DNA of 64,000 nucleotides, taken from the NCBI RefSeq assembly GCF_020080835.1, contig NC_058164.1, positions 13,090,142 through 13,154,141 of the forward strand, in the 5' to 3' direction. A program made the translations under genes and the position numbers. This document shows positions 23,123 through 39,322 of the stretch, one piece after another. How positions within the stretch are numbered: the first letter of the stretch is position 1; each line of letters opens with the position of its first letter. Origin of the DNA: Cotesia glomerata. Taxonomy: Eukaryota; Arthropoda; Insecta; Hymenoptera; Braconidae. The notes under the pieces are model-generated. The model was not told where the DNA came from. It worked only from the letters and a program-made list of their open reading frames with translations, and made no database searches.

Positions 23123-25111
23123 GTGGCCGACTTACAACCTGTACCCGCATTTACCTGTGCCCCGAATGAAGATGAATACGAAACAATTCATTGTGACAGC
23201 TGTGATAAAGACATCGACAGAAAATTGAATATTTCATCTGGACATAGTTTTTTATACTTTTCTTTAAAATATCAACTCGAACAATTGTTCGAAAATTCAA
23301 ATATTCATTGCCAACTACAACAGCATAGAGAAAAAATAAATAAACATGCTTTCGAAGATATCCAAGATGGCAAGGAATACAAAAAAAGGATTGAAAGTGA
23401 TATGATAAGTATTACTTTTAACACTGACGGTGTTCCTGTGTTTGATAGCTCTAATTGTAGTGCATATCCTATATTATGTTCTATCAACGAATTACAGCCA
23501 TTGAAAAGGAAGAAACATGTGCTCCTCGTAGGACATTGGGTCGGAACTGGAAGCCCAAATTCTCTTCAAGAATTTTTCAAGCCTTTTGTCTCCGAAGCTG
23601 AAGATTTATGTCAGAAAGGATTTGAATATATTGTTGGAGGTAAAAAATTTTTAAGAAAATGTTCTGTTGTTTTGAGTATAAACGACGCTCTAGTCCGCCC
23701 GAAACTTCGGAATTCAATGCAATTTAACGGGGAATATGGATGTGGATTATGTCTTAATCCTGGAAAAAGAATTGAAAAAGGACTAGGTAACGTGCGGATC
23801 TATCCAATTGAGTCAAGTAATGCTTATGGTGAGGGTTTAAGAACCAATATTGCGACAATTAAACACGCGGAATTAAAAGAGAAAGGTATGAAAGGCGAAT
23901 CAATATTATCGAAAATACCAAGATTTGATATAATACTCGGCATTGATGTGGATTGGATGCACTGTGTTGCACTAAGAGTTTGTCGTCAATTTGCAAAGCT
24001 ATGGTTTGATTCTGTAAACCATGAAAAAGATTTTTACTTGGGTTTATCTATTGGAAAAGTCGACAAAATTCTCTTATCTTACAAACCAACTATGGACATG
24101 TCACGAACTACTCGTGAAATGAGTGACCGTTCTCACTGGAAAGCTCACGAGTGGGTTGCTTTTTTACTATTTTATAGTCTTCCAATATTAAAAGCTGTTG
24201 CCAAAAAAAAGTATGTTGACCACTGGGCACTTCTAGTCGATGGTATTTCACTTTTATTACAAACATCTATTATGCCATCCGATATTTATTATGCTCATAA
24301 TTGTTTGATTGATTTTATAATTGGCGTGAAAGATTTGTATGGAGAACAAGAATTAACTTTCAATGTGCATTCACTCGCTCATCTGGCTCGAAGTGTTGAA
24401 AATTGGGGTCCACTCTGGGGACATGGAGCTTTTATTTTTGAAAATTTTAATCAAGAAATTTTAGCTGCAGTGCAAAGTTCTAATGGAGTACCTCATCAAA
24501 TTTACGACATGTTCCGTACAAAATGTGTTTTAACTAAACTAAGAAAAATACTTATAAAAGATCTGACTTACTCGCAGAAAGAATTCATAGACGAGCTTTT
24601 AGGTATTAAAAGTCGCTTGAAATATCAACAAGTTATTGACAATGTTAAATTATTAGGTGAGCCTGATGTTCATAAGTTAACTCAAGAGCAATATCTTGCT
24701 TTTCAACGACGACATATATTTCTAGATAGGAAAGTAGTTGTGCAACATTATGATCGAGCTGTAGTAAACCGTCAAGTTTTACACAGTAATCGTTACGAAA
24801 AATGTCAGAAGAGGAATAATCGTTGCGTTACACTGTTAAATTATGAAGTATTCCAAATTGAATCGTTTATAGTACTTGAATTAAATGATGAAACACATTG
24901 CTATGCAATCGGTTGGTTTTTCCAAAAATGTCAGCAACCAATAATTGCTGGAAGAAAACTAAAACATATGCTTATGGTAGAAAGAGGAATTAATTGTTTG
25001 GGAGTAGCTTATCCAAATGAAATTATTGAACGAGTTACAATACTTCCAATTGAAAATTCATCAAACTACGTGGCGTGCATACATCCTAATCGATTTGATG
25101 TACTAAATTAA
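23123..25111 (+). CDS. CACTA/EnSpm-type transposase (5' end incomplete)
   Basis: An uninterrupted frame of 662 codons has no proper ATG at its beginning; the first codon is GTG, so an upstream exon is likely. It resembles Tnp2-type CACTA transposases. An N-terminal Cys pair region (HCDSCDK) is followed by the first catalytic Asp at residue 102 (FNTDGVPVFDSSN), Asp near 275-277 (GIDVDWMHC), the block NVHSLAHLARSVENWGPLWG, and the catalytic Glu at 440 (GAFIFENFNQE). These are the DDE positions of the superfamily. An AATAAA follows at 25147. Terminal CACTA repeats were not found. It lies head-to-head with the BEN-like exons across the BEL insertion, only about 205 bp away in the pre-insertion configuration. 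Confidence 0.85.
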   Translation: MADLQPVPAFTCAPNEDEYETIHCDSCDKDIDRKLNISSGHSFLYFSLKYQLEQLFENSNIHCQLQQHREKINKHAFEDIQDGKEYKKRIESDMISITFNTDGVPVFDSSNCSAYPILCSINELQPLKRKKHVLLVGHWVGTGSPNSLQEFFKPFVSEAEDLCQKGFEYIVGGKKFLRKCSVVLSINDALVRPKLRNSMQFNGEYGCGLCLNPGKRIEKGLGNVRIYPIESSNAYGEGLRTNIATIKHAELKEKGMKGESILSKIPRFDIILGIDVDWMHCVALRVCRQFAKLWFDSVNHEKDFYLGLSIGKVDKILLSYKPTMDMSRTTREMSDRSHWKAHEWVAFLLFYSLPILKAVAKKKYVDHWALLVDGISLLLQTSIMPSDIYYAHNCLIDFIIGVKDLYGEQELTFNVHSLAHLARSVENWGPLWGHGAFIFENFNQEILAAVQSSNGVPHQIYDMFRTKCVLTKLRKILIKDLTYSQKEFIDELLGIKSRLKYQQVIDNVKLLGEPDVHKLTQEQYLAFQRRHIFLDRKVVVQHYDRAVVNRQVLHSNRYEKCQKRNNRCVTLLNYEVFQIESFIVLELNDETHCYAIGWFFQKCQQPIIAGRKLKHMLMVERGINCLGVAYPNEIIERVTILPIENSSNYVACIHPNRFDVLN

Positions 25112-25146
25112 TTAAATAATTTCAATTATTTGTATACATGTTTCAA

Positions 25147-25152
25147 AATAAA
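25147..25152 (+). terminator. polyadenylation signal after the transposase
   Basis: AATAAA 36 nt after the stop codon of the CACTA-type transposase. Confidence 0.5.
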
Positions 25153-26540
25153 ACAATTGTAATTTAGAAGAACTTGAAACTTATTCAAATCGTATAAAAA
25201 ACTATTTGTGTGTCTGAATTATTTCCATGCCTATCTGATAGCTGTTGAAAAAAAAATTAGTTTAATTATTATTTCGCGTTACCAATTTTATTCACGACAT
25301 TTTCGTAGACATCTTTTAGATCATTAATTATTGGAAAAATAATTTTATTTTATGAATATCTTGTCATAAATAGAAGAAATTTCATGATAATCTTTGGTAT
25401 GTGTGTTGCTTGCTCAATCTAGGCTTTTTTTTACTATTCATTTACTATTTTAACAGCCTATATTATTGTAAATTCACAATAGAACATTTACAACAATATC
25501 ATTTATAAGTATCAAAATATCTACAATAAATGTTGATACATTTTCTTAATATCCATTCTTATATAAATAGATATATATTTTCATGAGCATAGATACGTGT
25601 ATATATATGTAGGATTTCTACAAAGGAGTTGGCCTTAAATCACTGCTTAAATTAAACTATTTGTAAATAGTTTGGGTACTTTTTAAATAAATTTTAAAAA
25701 TAATAGTGCTGTTACAGGATCAATTACAAATAATTTTATGGACACATGTGACTGAAAAAATTTATAAAACCAAAAAACTATTAAAAACTCCTCCAAAAAC
25801 TTGACATATAAAAAATTGACTACTAAAAAATATATGAAACCAAAATGCACTAATTCTGTCCCAACCTTTTTGATGATACTAAATTAAATTATAAAAATTC
25901 CTTTAAAAATAATTATATACTCATCACAAAATTTTTTTTCTCTCTCAATCATTTAAATTACAAATAACTATCGCTAAAAAATATAAAACCCAATTTACGA
26001 TAAAGTTTTTCAATCCAGGATAAAATTTTATCCAATGATAAAATATATCTATATTTTTCATATATATAAATATACTGGTAATAATAATTTTATCCTGGAT
26101 AAAATTTTATCTTGGATTAAAAAACTGGCTCTTAGTCTCTTAATCATATAAATTTATTTTTGGCATATAACCACATTCACGTATACAAAACAAAATAAAT
26201 AAATAAATAAATTTTGTTTATCGCTAAGTTCAAATCTATTTATAACTACTTCGAAAACTTATCATAATAAATAAAATATTTTAGAAAAGCATATTTTATC
26301 AAATAAATACACTGGCCACAAGATTTCGCTTATTTTCTTAATAATATAGATGATTAAATATTAACAGAGTACTTGTTTATCGAATAATGTAAATAAAAGA
26401 ATAAAGAGAGGGATGCGTCGCTGTTCACCGATTGACATTGTACATGTCATGTATAAGTATATGTTTCGAGAGCTCGCAAGCCACAACAGTACACGAATTT
26501 TAGCGGAGTCACCCGATGAAGCCTAGAATTGTCGTAGCTG
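25153..26540. other. AT-rich intergenic stretch
   Basis: No ORF or element end recognised. It contains a palindrome: TTTTTCAATCCAGGATAAAA near 26008-26030 pairs with its inverted copy near 26100-26126 across an AT-rich loop, which could be a small hairpin repeat. Confidence 0.5.
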
Positions 26541-26715
26541 TTGCTACATATATGCCTAGATATATGTCTACATATATGTCTAGATATATGCTTACATATA
26601 TGTCTAGATATATGCCTGCATATATGTCAGCATATTTTTTTTTGCGTAAATATATGCGGCATATATATTATATATGCCACATATATTTTTGACATATATA
26701 TTTCTCCATGCGGGG
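26541..26715. repeat. 12-bp ATATATGTCTA-type array with CCCGCATGG-family end
   Basis: About ten variants of the 12-mer CATATATGTCTAG/GATATATGCCT are followed by TTTTTTTTTGCG and a terminus reading CCCGCATGGAGAAATATATA on the minus strand. It is a reverse-oriented relative of 14379-14560 with a different repeat unit. Confidence 0.8.
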
Positions 26716-28349
26716 TAGCTCCTATAGGCTCCAAATTTGGTAAGAATCTGTTCTACGGGATGTAGAAATGATTCAAGAGCGGATTTAATGACAGCCTACC
26801 CCCAATATGGATTGCGGGGGTGGGCGTTAACAATGAAAATTTTAAATTTCCGAGCTATAGCTCCTAGAGAATCCTAATTTTGTATGAATTTTTTGTAATT
26901 TTAAATTTCCGAGCTATAGCTCCTATAGGCTCCAAATTTGGTAAGAATCTGCTTTATGTGATGTATAAATGATTCAAGAGTGGATTTAATGACAGCCTAC
27001 TCCCAATACGGATTGTGGGGGTGGGTATTAACAATGACAATTTTTAATTTTCAAGCTATAGCTCCTACAGACTCCAATTAGGTAGTAATTTTCTCTAAGA
27101 GATGTAGAAATAATATACGAACGAATTTTAAAATATCTCACAGGAGTTTGCGGGGGTGGATGTTAACAATTAAAATTTTTAATTTCCAAACTATAGCTCT
27201 TATAGACTCCAAATTTGGTAAGAATCTTCTATGTGATGTAGAAATAATCTAAGAGCGGATTTTACGACGAATCACCCCCAATAAGGATTGCGGGGGTGAG
27301 TGTTGACAAAAAAAAATCTTAATTTCCAAAATATAGCTTCTAAAAGGCGTAAATTTGGTAGTAATCTTTTATTTGTCATGTAGAGATCATATCAAAACGG
27401 ATTTCAATAAATTCTACTTCCGACAGGGATTGCGGGGGTGGGTGTTAGAATTTCAAATTTCCATTTCCAAACTGTAACTTCTACAAACTTGAAATTAGGT
27501 AAGAATCTTTCATTTGTCATGAGATTATCTCAAAACGGATCCCAAAAAATTCTACTTCCGATAGGGATTGCAGGGGTGGGTGTTCAAATCTAAAATTTTA
27601 ATTTCCAAACTGTAACTCCTGCAGATTCTAAATTTGGTAGGAATCTTCGTTTACGATGTCAAGTTCAGCTGAGAATGGATTTTCTTCGGCAAATACCGGG
27701 ATGGCCTCCAAGGTCAACGGATTTGAATATTTTTCTTTTTTAATAGTGATATTTTCTTACAACAATCGTCTCTTTGGCAGCGGCAAAAAAGTCGACTAAG
27801 AATTTTACATACATTTTTTTTTGCTGATCACATAACCGATGAATTGTTCTTATTACGAGATCGCAAAAATGTAACAGATTAAAAGGATTGCATTTTCTAA
27901 ACACATGAGATATAGAAAAAAAATTTGGCTACTCATTTCAAGAAAATTCGTAAAAAACAAGTACAAATAATTTTCTATGTATAATTGATGTTACGGAAGA
28001 AATTTTAATTAACAGCGAAATTCGTCACAATTTAAGCTAGGCAGATTTCAACTTCACTTATGAGACCTGCAATTACTTTAACTAAAACTTACAATGCTCA
28101 TTTAAAATTTTTTTTCTTCGTGTCAATTAATATTCATTTTCGAAGAAAGCTACGAGAATGTTATAGTGATTGCACATTGAAAGTTACAATGAATTTTAGC
28201 TAGAATAATCATGTGGACAAAATATACAGACCAATTTGATGGAATTTGGAATCTGTGCAAGTCAAAACAATCTTCCAATTAAATTCTAAATCTAGATCTA
28301 AAAAGACAATTCTATAAAGCGCCCAGCGGAGCGGGCGGGTAACAGCTAG
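26716..28349 (+). mobile_element. non-autonomous Helitron with internal 138-bp tandem array
   Basis: The 3' terminus is GCCCAGCGGAGCGGGCGGG, able to form a GC hairpin, followed by TAACAGCTAG and then T. CTAG-T after a short hairpin is the Helitron 3' signature. About six imperfect repeats of roughly 138 bp (AAATTTGGTAAGAATCT, GATGTAGAAAT, GCGGATT, GATTGCGGGGGTGG) span 26716-27700. The G-rich anchor recurs at about 26812, 27011, 27148, 27288, 27429 and 27565. The tail at 27780-28320 matches 35570-35990 in reverse. No coding capacity; the 5' end is undefined. Confidence 0.7.
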
Positions 28350-28411
28350 TATATATATATATATATATATAGCATAGCTATATATGCTATATATATATAT
28401 ATATATATATA
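28350..28411. repeat. palindromic TA microsatellite between two Helitron 3' ends
   Basis: TA repeats surround AGCATAGCTATATATGCT. CTAG ends of two oppositely oriented Helitrons face each other across about 60 bp. Confidence 0.85.
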
Positions 28412-31400
28412 CTAGCAGACCCGGCCACGCGTTGCTGTGGCTAAAGTTATTGTTATATTACATTGTAGTATACAATTTAAGAGGAATGGTAGGAGAACAT
28501 CAGTCACGGGGACCACCATGCTTTTTACATAGATGGTATTTGTAAAAAAATATAGTGACCTCCATGACATATTTTCTACGACTATAACCCTTTAGTACAA
28601 TGAAATTATTTACGAACTAAGACGGAACTGTTGAAGTTGGTACACAAATTTACGGGATTGGGATTTGAAGGGGAAGGACGTTGAACACGATTGATTAAAA
28701 TTTTCTTACAGTTTACATTAAGCAGAAATCAATACAAAAGAATTAATTTTTAAATTTATTATTTCCATTTGATTTTGTAACGAATGAGCATATTACAAAG
28801 TTGTTAGTGAATAACATATGACATTTAAACTTATGAATGAGGTAGGTAAGGCAGATAGTCTTAAATCTTTAACAGTAATATTTATTATTTTAAATTATAA
28901 ATACTTTCAATTTCAATTTAATTTAGCACTAATCGGTGCACAATATTTTTGGTTAACCTGTCTTTAGCTAACACAAATATATTCGACGGTTTCCCAACAC
29001 GTGAACATGCAACATATAGTTGCCCATGAGAAAAACACGGATTTTCCAAATCTAAACTACAAATAGACATTGTTTGGCCTTGAGACTTATTTATTGACAT
29101 GGCAAAAGCTAAACGAATTGGAAACTGTAGCCGTTTGAAAGGTATGGTAGAATCTGACGGTATCATTGGGATACGTGGCAACAGGACCATTTTTCCTTTA
29201 AACTTCCCAGTTAAAATGGTTGCTTCATGAATGTTTCCGGTGATCTTTTTGATGATCAAACGTGTACCGTTGCATAATTGAGGTGGATTCAAATTACGTA
29301 GGAGAATCATCGGAGAACCAATATTTAATTGAAGATTGTGGGGTGGCATTCCAGGTATATCTAGTGAATTCAAAAATTCAGTTGGAAAATTTACACTTTC
29401 ATTTTCATTAACAACAGTATCGATTGATTTAAAAGACATCAGATCGCCTGGTAACAACTGTTGTATCTGGAAGTTAATTTCGTCAACATCAACATTTTTG
29501 GCTGCCAAAATTGCCCGATGACTGAGCCAGTTATGATTCAAGTAATTATTCTGTATATCCGGAAAAATACTTTGAATCAATTCATTTCTATCTTGAAGAA
29601 CAGTACAAAAATTGTCTGGCAGTTTGATGCATTGCGTATTTGGTTGCAGTTCTATTTTACCGTTCCCAATATCTAGTAATTGCTCGGAAAATATTTATGC
29701 TGATGGATCATTTTGCAACTGTACCCACATATTTATGGTCAATCGAAGTGTTTCAACACTTCGCCATAAGAATGATTGTTTCAAATATGCATTAATCTCA
29801 TCCGCGAAAGTTGAGCGAGGTATAACCGGTAAGGTCTGATGGAAATCACCAGACAAAAATAAGATAGTACCACCGAAAAGTTTATTATTGCTGTTTAAAT
29901 CCTGCATAGTTCTATGCAATGCTTCAAGTGAATATTTGTGCGCCATTGTGCACTTATCCCAAATTATTATAGAACTCTTTCGCAACACTGCAGCTATTCC
30001 ACTATTCTTTTTGATGTTACACATTGCATTTGGTTTATGATGAATATCCAATGGCAGCTTAAATGTTGAATGTGCCGTTCGCCCACCATCCAGTAAAGTA
30101 GCCGCAATGACTGACGATGCAACTGCCAATGCGATTTTCTGTTGCGACCGTATTTTGGAAAGAATCAACGATATTAAAAATGTCTTACCGGTTCCAACTG
30201 GTGCGTCCAAGAAAAAAATACCGCCTTGTTTTGATTAAGTGGTAAATTTTAAATTAGAACACATAAATCCTTGATCAACACCAATGCTTCATTATACATC
30301 TCTGGCGTATAATCTATGTTTTGGCATTGATCTGTTTGTCTAATTCGGTGCAATATGTCTTCTGTCATGCAATTTTTATATTTTTCCCACAAAGTTTGTG
30401 CTTGCGATGGATAACACGTCGTCAAAATAATTGCAAACAGCTGACGAATGTTATTGGGCATTGATGTCAACGCAGCATCAGCAAGCGCTAAGTCCCAATG
30501 GTGATCGTCTTCTAGCAATTGCAGTTCACGACATGCATCTTGGTATGTATTGAATACTCGACCATTAACTGTTCGCAGAAATTCAAAAGACGTTGGTCCA
30601 GGCACATTCACCAATAACAAACGTAAATAGAAGCACTCACGTTGCTTTGGATGTACTGTGTAAAGTCGCCCCAATGTCTTAGCTTTGAATATGCCTGGAA
30701 TGGAAGGATATCATTTTCCTTGTTTTCGTGGTTCCCATTTTTTACTGGATTTGTACCATGTGAAATAACGCGGAATATCACCATATAGCAATATCTTTGC
30801 GAATCGGCCAAAAACATTAAATCTTTGACACAATGTAAAAAATTCAGTTAGTGTCGTTTTTGGGGCCTCGAATGCTCTTTGGAGAAGATCTTCTTCAGTG
30901 AAGTATACACGTTGACCGTTTTCAAGATGTATTGCTAGATGCTAGACAGAAGGATCTCTTTCGTGTATGGGAAAGCTGAGAATATGCCAAATAGCTTCGT
31001 TGCTGCTAATGTATCTACCCATTTGGTATCGTGCTATTTCGTCATTTTTATTTATATTTTGTACTTCAAATATGGCCAAATCACTGTCTTTGTTTACATA
31101 TTTACAAATGTACTTAATTGATTTTACAGAACTGCAAAGCTCAACGTTGATATGAGCTTTATCAGTTTTTGAAAGTAATGGTGAATATGGTACCACCCAC
31201 TGATTATCAAATTCTACAAACGTTTACTACAAAATAAATTTAATTTATACTATAGTTTCAATAACACGTGGTAATCATGATATTGAATTGTAGCTTATAT
31301 GACACGTTTGTCGGTTTACCATAGCAGTGCCATCTATTGATTACTTACTCAATCCAGTCGAAAAGTATCGACATCTGTTAGAATCTTTTGGAGTTAACAG

Positions 31401-31597
31401 ATAATTGTGACTGTCAATTAATTATAGATAAATAATTTGCAATAAAATAAAATTGCGACTATAATTAAAGATCTAAGCCATCCTATCTCTTAAGTTGGAC
31501 CAGACTGCTCACGGTGTGCCAATTTAATTTAAAATCGGTTAAGTAGTTTAAAAGTCCATCGCGGACAAACATCGTGACAGAAGATTTATATATATTA

Positions 31598-31600
<3 letters not shown>
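28412..31600 (-). mobile_element. Helitron with partial Rep and Pif1 helicase, internally deleted
   Basis: On the minus strand it begins TCTTAATATATATAAATC at 31600 (5' TC, inserted between A and T), followed by the TTCTGTCACGATGTTTGTC region common at insect Helitron 5' ends. It finishes with a GCCAC...GTGGC hairpin and GGGTCTGCTAG then T at 28412. Both termini agree with Helitron rules. At about 3.2 kb it is shorter than autonomous elements, because most of the Rep domain is missing upstream of about 31225. Confidence 0.85.
28918..31225 (-). pseudogene. Helitron RepHel remnant (Rep C-terminus plus Pif1-like helicase)
   Basis: Frames in order: 31225-30942 gives the Rep C-terminal region (WVVPYSPLL, IKYICKYVNKDSD); 30817-30608 and 30674-30249 give the linker to the helicase (LGRLYTVHPKQRECF, LLLVNVPGPTSF); 30210-29695 holds Walker A DAPVGTGKTF and degraded Walker B IIIWDKCTMAHK; 29580-28918 holds the late helicase motifs FAMSINKSQGQT and LYVACSRVG. 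The usual DEC of the Walker B box reads DKC, losing the catalytic Glu. Stops and shifts separate the pieces, and the HUH/tyrosine nuclease part is absent. Not functional. Confidence 0.85.

Positions 31601-31663
<63 letters not shown>
31601..31663. repeat. (TA)n microsatellite
   Basis: About 30 TA units between the Helitron 5' end and the hAT-like element. Confidence 0.95.
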
Positions 31664-35997
<4,334 letters not shown>

Positions 35998-36880
35998 TAG
36001 GGTGCTTCAAAAATACTTTTTAATTTTTTTTTTTAACTCTTACCCTCTCAAATGTTTCTATTTGATATAAAAAAAATTCTCACCAAACATATAGAGTTCT
36101 ATAGCTCAACTCTAAAGGGTCGCTATTTCTATTTTAGTTTCCCATTTAATTAACATGGGAAAAATTCTTTTTTATTTTAAATTGAATTTACACATAATTT
36201 ACGTAATATTTTACAAAAAACAATTTTATATTCTTAAAGTAGAGTCTTTGAGCTTTATAAAACTCTAAGACAAAGTATGATTATCGCTATAAAAAGACTA
36301 GATACAGCGATTTAAAAATGACTAAATTTCGAAATTTAAAGAAATAGTTGGCAAATAGGGTCATTCCATGTCAAATTGACAAATAGTTGGAATCGATCTC
36401 TTTCGATTTGAACAAATTTTGGTCAGAAGTTTTCGTTTATCATAAAACGAAGTTCTGCCAAAAGAAAAACAATAAAAAAGTTTTATTCAAAAGATATGCA
36501 AATTCAAAATTTCGCAATTTTTTCAGTTTTTCAATTTTGTTTTTGTAATATCTCGAACGCTATCGTAAATATAGGAACTGCCTTTCGTTTGTATAAAAGG
36601 GGACACTTAGGGTTATTGAAAAAAAAATATTTTGGAAAAAAATTTTCAAAAATGCCAAAATTGTCAAATTTTGAATTTTTGAAAATCGTTAAAAATGACG
36701 ATCGAAGTTAAAGTTTTAGCTCAATTTTTTTATCGTATAATACATTGTACTCATCTTAAAAGATTCTGAAATTTTTAGGAGGGTGTTTTTTTTTTCAATA
36801 ATATCAATTTTTGAATTTCAAAATAAAATTTTTTTTTCGTTTTTTGCTTTTAAATAAGGTAAAGTTATGCAGATACATGG

Positions 36881-37452
36881 TGTTCGGTGAACAAGGCCCA
36901 GTAGCGATTAACTCGCTCCTGGGGGACTCCCAAATTCAAGAGACGCACCTGTCCACCGCTAGTTCCCGCAAAAATCGAACCGCCAATAGAAAATCAGCCT
37001 CTCGATCACGTCATGAATCGACCGCTTTATTGGCTGATCGCTCCCACTAGACATGCGCAATAGCCTTCTTCCCCAACTCAACGAGGAAGAAGACGAACTA
37101 TTGTTATTATCTTTCGCTTCTACGCTTTCGCTGCATCAAGTCGCCATTAGTATTTCTTTACTTTCGCTTTTTGTTAATAAACCGCATTTCGCTTATTTTA
37201 TAATTTAAATTGCTTAAATTAACCGCTAATAATTCGCTTTAATTTGTTATAGGTAAATTGTGTTAACAGTGCATTTATTTCACCGCTTTTTCAGTGCCGG
37301 CAAAGTGTTCAACCACGTGTCAACCGGCTTCGCTTTTGCAAACCACGCTGTAATTTACAAATCCGCTTTTATCTTAACAATCCGCTATTAAAAATATTAA
37401 ATATTGAGTGTAATTAATGTAAATAAATTACTAGTGTTATTTTTGATAATAA
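36881..37452 (+). repeat. BEL copy 2, 5' LTR, first segment
   Basis: Rich in CGCT words. The first ~200 bp are clearly diverged from the copy 1 LTR while the remainder is close to identical. Interrupted after GATAATAA by the palindromic transposon. Confidence 0.9.
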
Positions 37453-38129
37453 CACCGGCACACAAAAAAAAAAAAGTTGTCTGTACTTGGGACGCGCCAC
37501 ATATATTCCCATGTAATTTGACCCGCTGAACCCGAATTTGAGGTCCGTTTGGCCCCTACACCCTAGGATTTTGAGAAAACTGTAAAAAACCGAAAAAAAA
37601 CGGGAAAATTGGGGGTTTTGGTGATTGAAAAATTTTTTTAGATTCTAACTATGCATGATTTTCATGTATTTCGATCTGCTTTATACTTATCTGAAGTGTA
37701 CTCAGACCAGCAGCCATTAAAAGTCTAAGTAAATCCCGAAAAACCCATGAAAATTGCGAAAAAAACAAAAATTCCCAATATTGTGATAAAAAAATGTATT
37801 GAGCTGAATATATGATGATTTTCATGTATGTTTGTTGGCGACATATAAATCTCCAACTTTTATAACTCAGGCGTCGCGAAAACATCAAACAAATGTGCAA
37901 AAACCCCGAAAATTGGAAAAAAAATCAAATGTAATATAATAAAAATCGAGTTATTATTCAAAATAAATAAAAAAAATCATATCATTCGATCTGTGGTGCA
38001 TAAAAAAAGTATTTCGTCTTAAGACTTAAAAAAATTAATTTTTCGGAAAATATCATCAAAACCCTTTGGATTTGAATTTTAATTCGTTCTCCGCTTATAT
38101 CTCACCCTTTTATCTTCAAACGTCCTGCA

Positions 38130-39070
38130 TAAAGGGTTTCTCTTTCGTTTCCTCTCTTCTTCGGGTAAATCTCTCTTCAGAGTCCAACAATGATCTACCA
38201 TCATATTGACATCCACTCATGTTTTGATGGAATGTTTCTTCTCTTTCTTCACTGAAATTACCAAGATTTTCAGGAAAGTGTGAAAAGATGAGATTGTAAA
38301 TAGTGCAATTTTGTATTCACATTCCCTAAAAATTTCGAGATACTTCCTTAAAACTTCCCCAAGCTGCTCTCTCAATCTTGTGCATCTCATACTCAAGATT
38401 AGCATCCTGGAATTGAGTCCGAATTTGGGGTACATAAAAATTCCTTCTTTCAATTTATTGTCACTTATAGCTGGAAATTTTTCGTCCAAGTACTTAACAC
38501 AGTTGCCATTTTTATCGAGAGCTTTGACAAAATGCTTCATAAGGTCAAGCTTGATATAAAGTGGTGGCAGCAAGTACTTGTAAGGATTAATGAGAGATTC
38601 TCGCATAACGTTGTGAGAACCATGATTCAAATTCTTTCTTGTTGGCCGTTCTTTTCTACTGTAGGGAATTTTCCGATCGTGACTATCCTACAAACATACA
38701 AGAAGGGATATATTGTGAACCAGATTGTTGGCTTAACTAGTGTAGCAATTTTCAGATCACCACAAACTTTTCAATGATTTTTGGTCAAATGAGCTACTGG
38801 AGTCGGTGCTTTGAGACTTCGCTTAGACAAAGCAATGAAAAACTTTCACTCCTCGTCCTGAAAGTGTTCGGCTTTAACTCATCAATCAAACTTCTTACAT
38901 CTGAACAGTCCACTAATGAATTTTCGCCGTTTTAAAAATGTTATCAGATTTTTTCCCTATCACGATAAAAATAAGCTGTTGTATTTTTAGTTAATAAATT
39001 TTTTTTCTTTAAGCTGATGTTTCAGGGTTTTCACTTCTAGGAACTTTTTGGGCTCAGAATCGATTTCTTG
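38130..39070 (-). pseudogene. degenerate inverted copy of the transposase C-terminal half
   Basis: The minus-strand frame 38630-38217 parallels the plus-strand transposase: SHNVMRESLINPYKYLLPPL here versus SHNVTRQSLIDPSKYLLPPL there. Further inverted matches continue to about 39070 with several internal deletions (for example the stretch around TATCACGATAAAAATAAGC). Frameshifts make it non-coding. Confidence 0.85.
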
Positions 39071-39322
39071 CTTAAATGCTTGTGCCTGTAACCAGGGCAC
39101 CTCCACGTGGTGACGGCGGGCAACAGGACCGTCTGGCATAGTCCCTGGGTTAACGGCTTGAATGCCGTCATGGCAGGCACAAGTAATAAGTGTTTTACGA
39201 TGCAGGGACCCGGAATCCCAGTATCGGCGTCTGGTCAGAGTGAGAAAGCAGGCTCGCAGGCGTCGTCATCAAGTGACTGCAGCTCTTCATTAGTGGGTGA
39301 CTTGGCTTCTGAAGCGTTTAAT

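Noticed and set aside
14815..26000. CACTA-type terminal repeats for the 23123 transposase
   Set aside because: CACTG at 14819 and CACTA near 25845 were considered, but no matching inverted partner or duplication could be found by eye.
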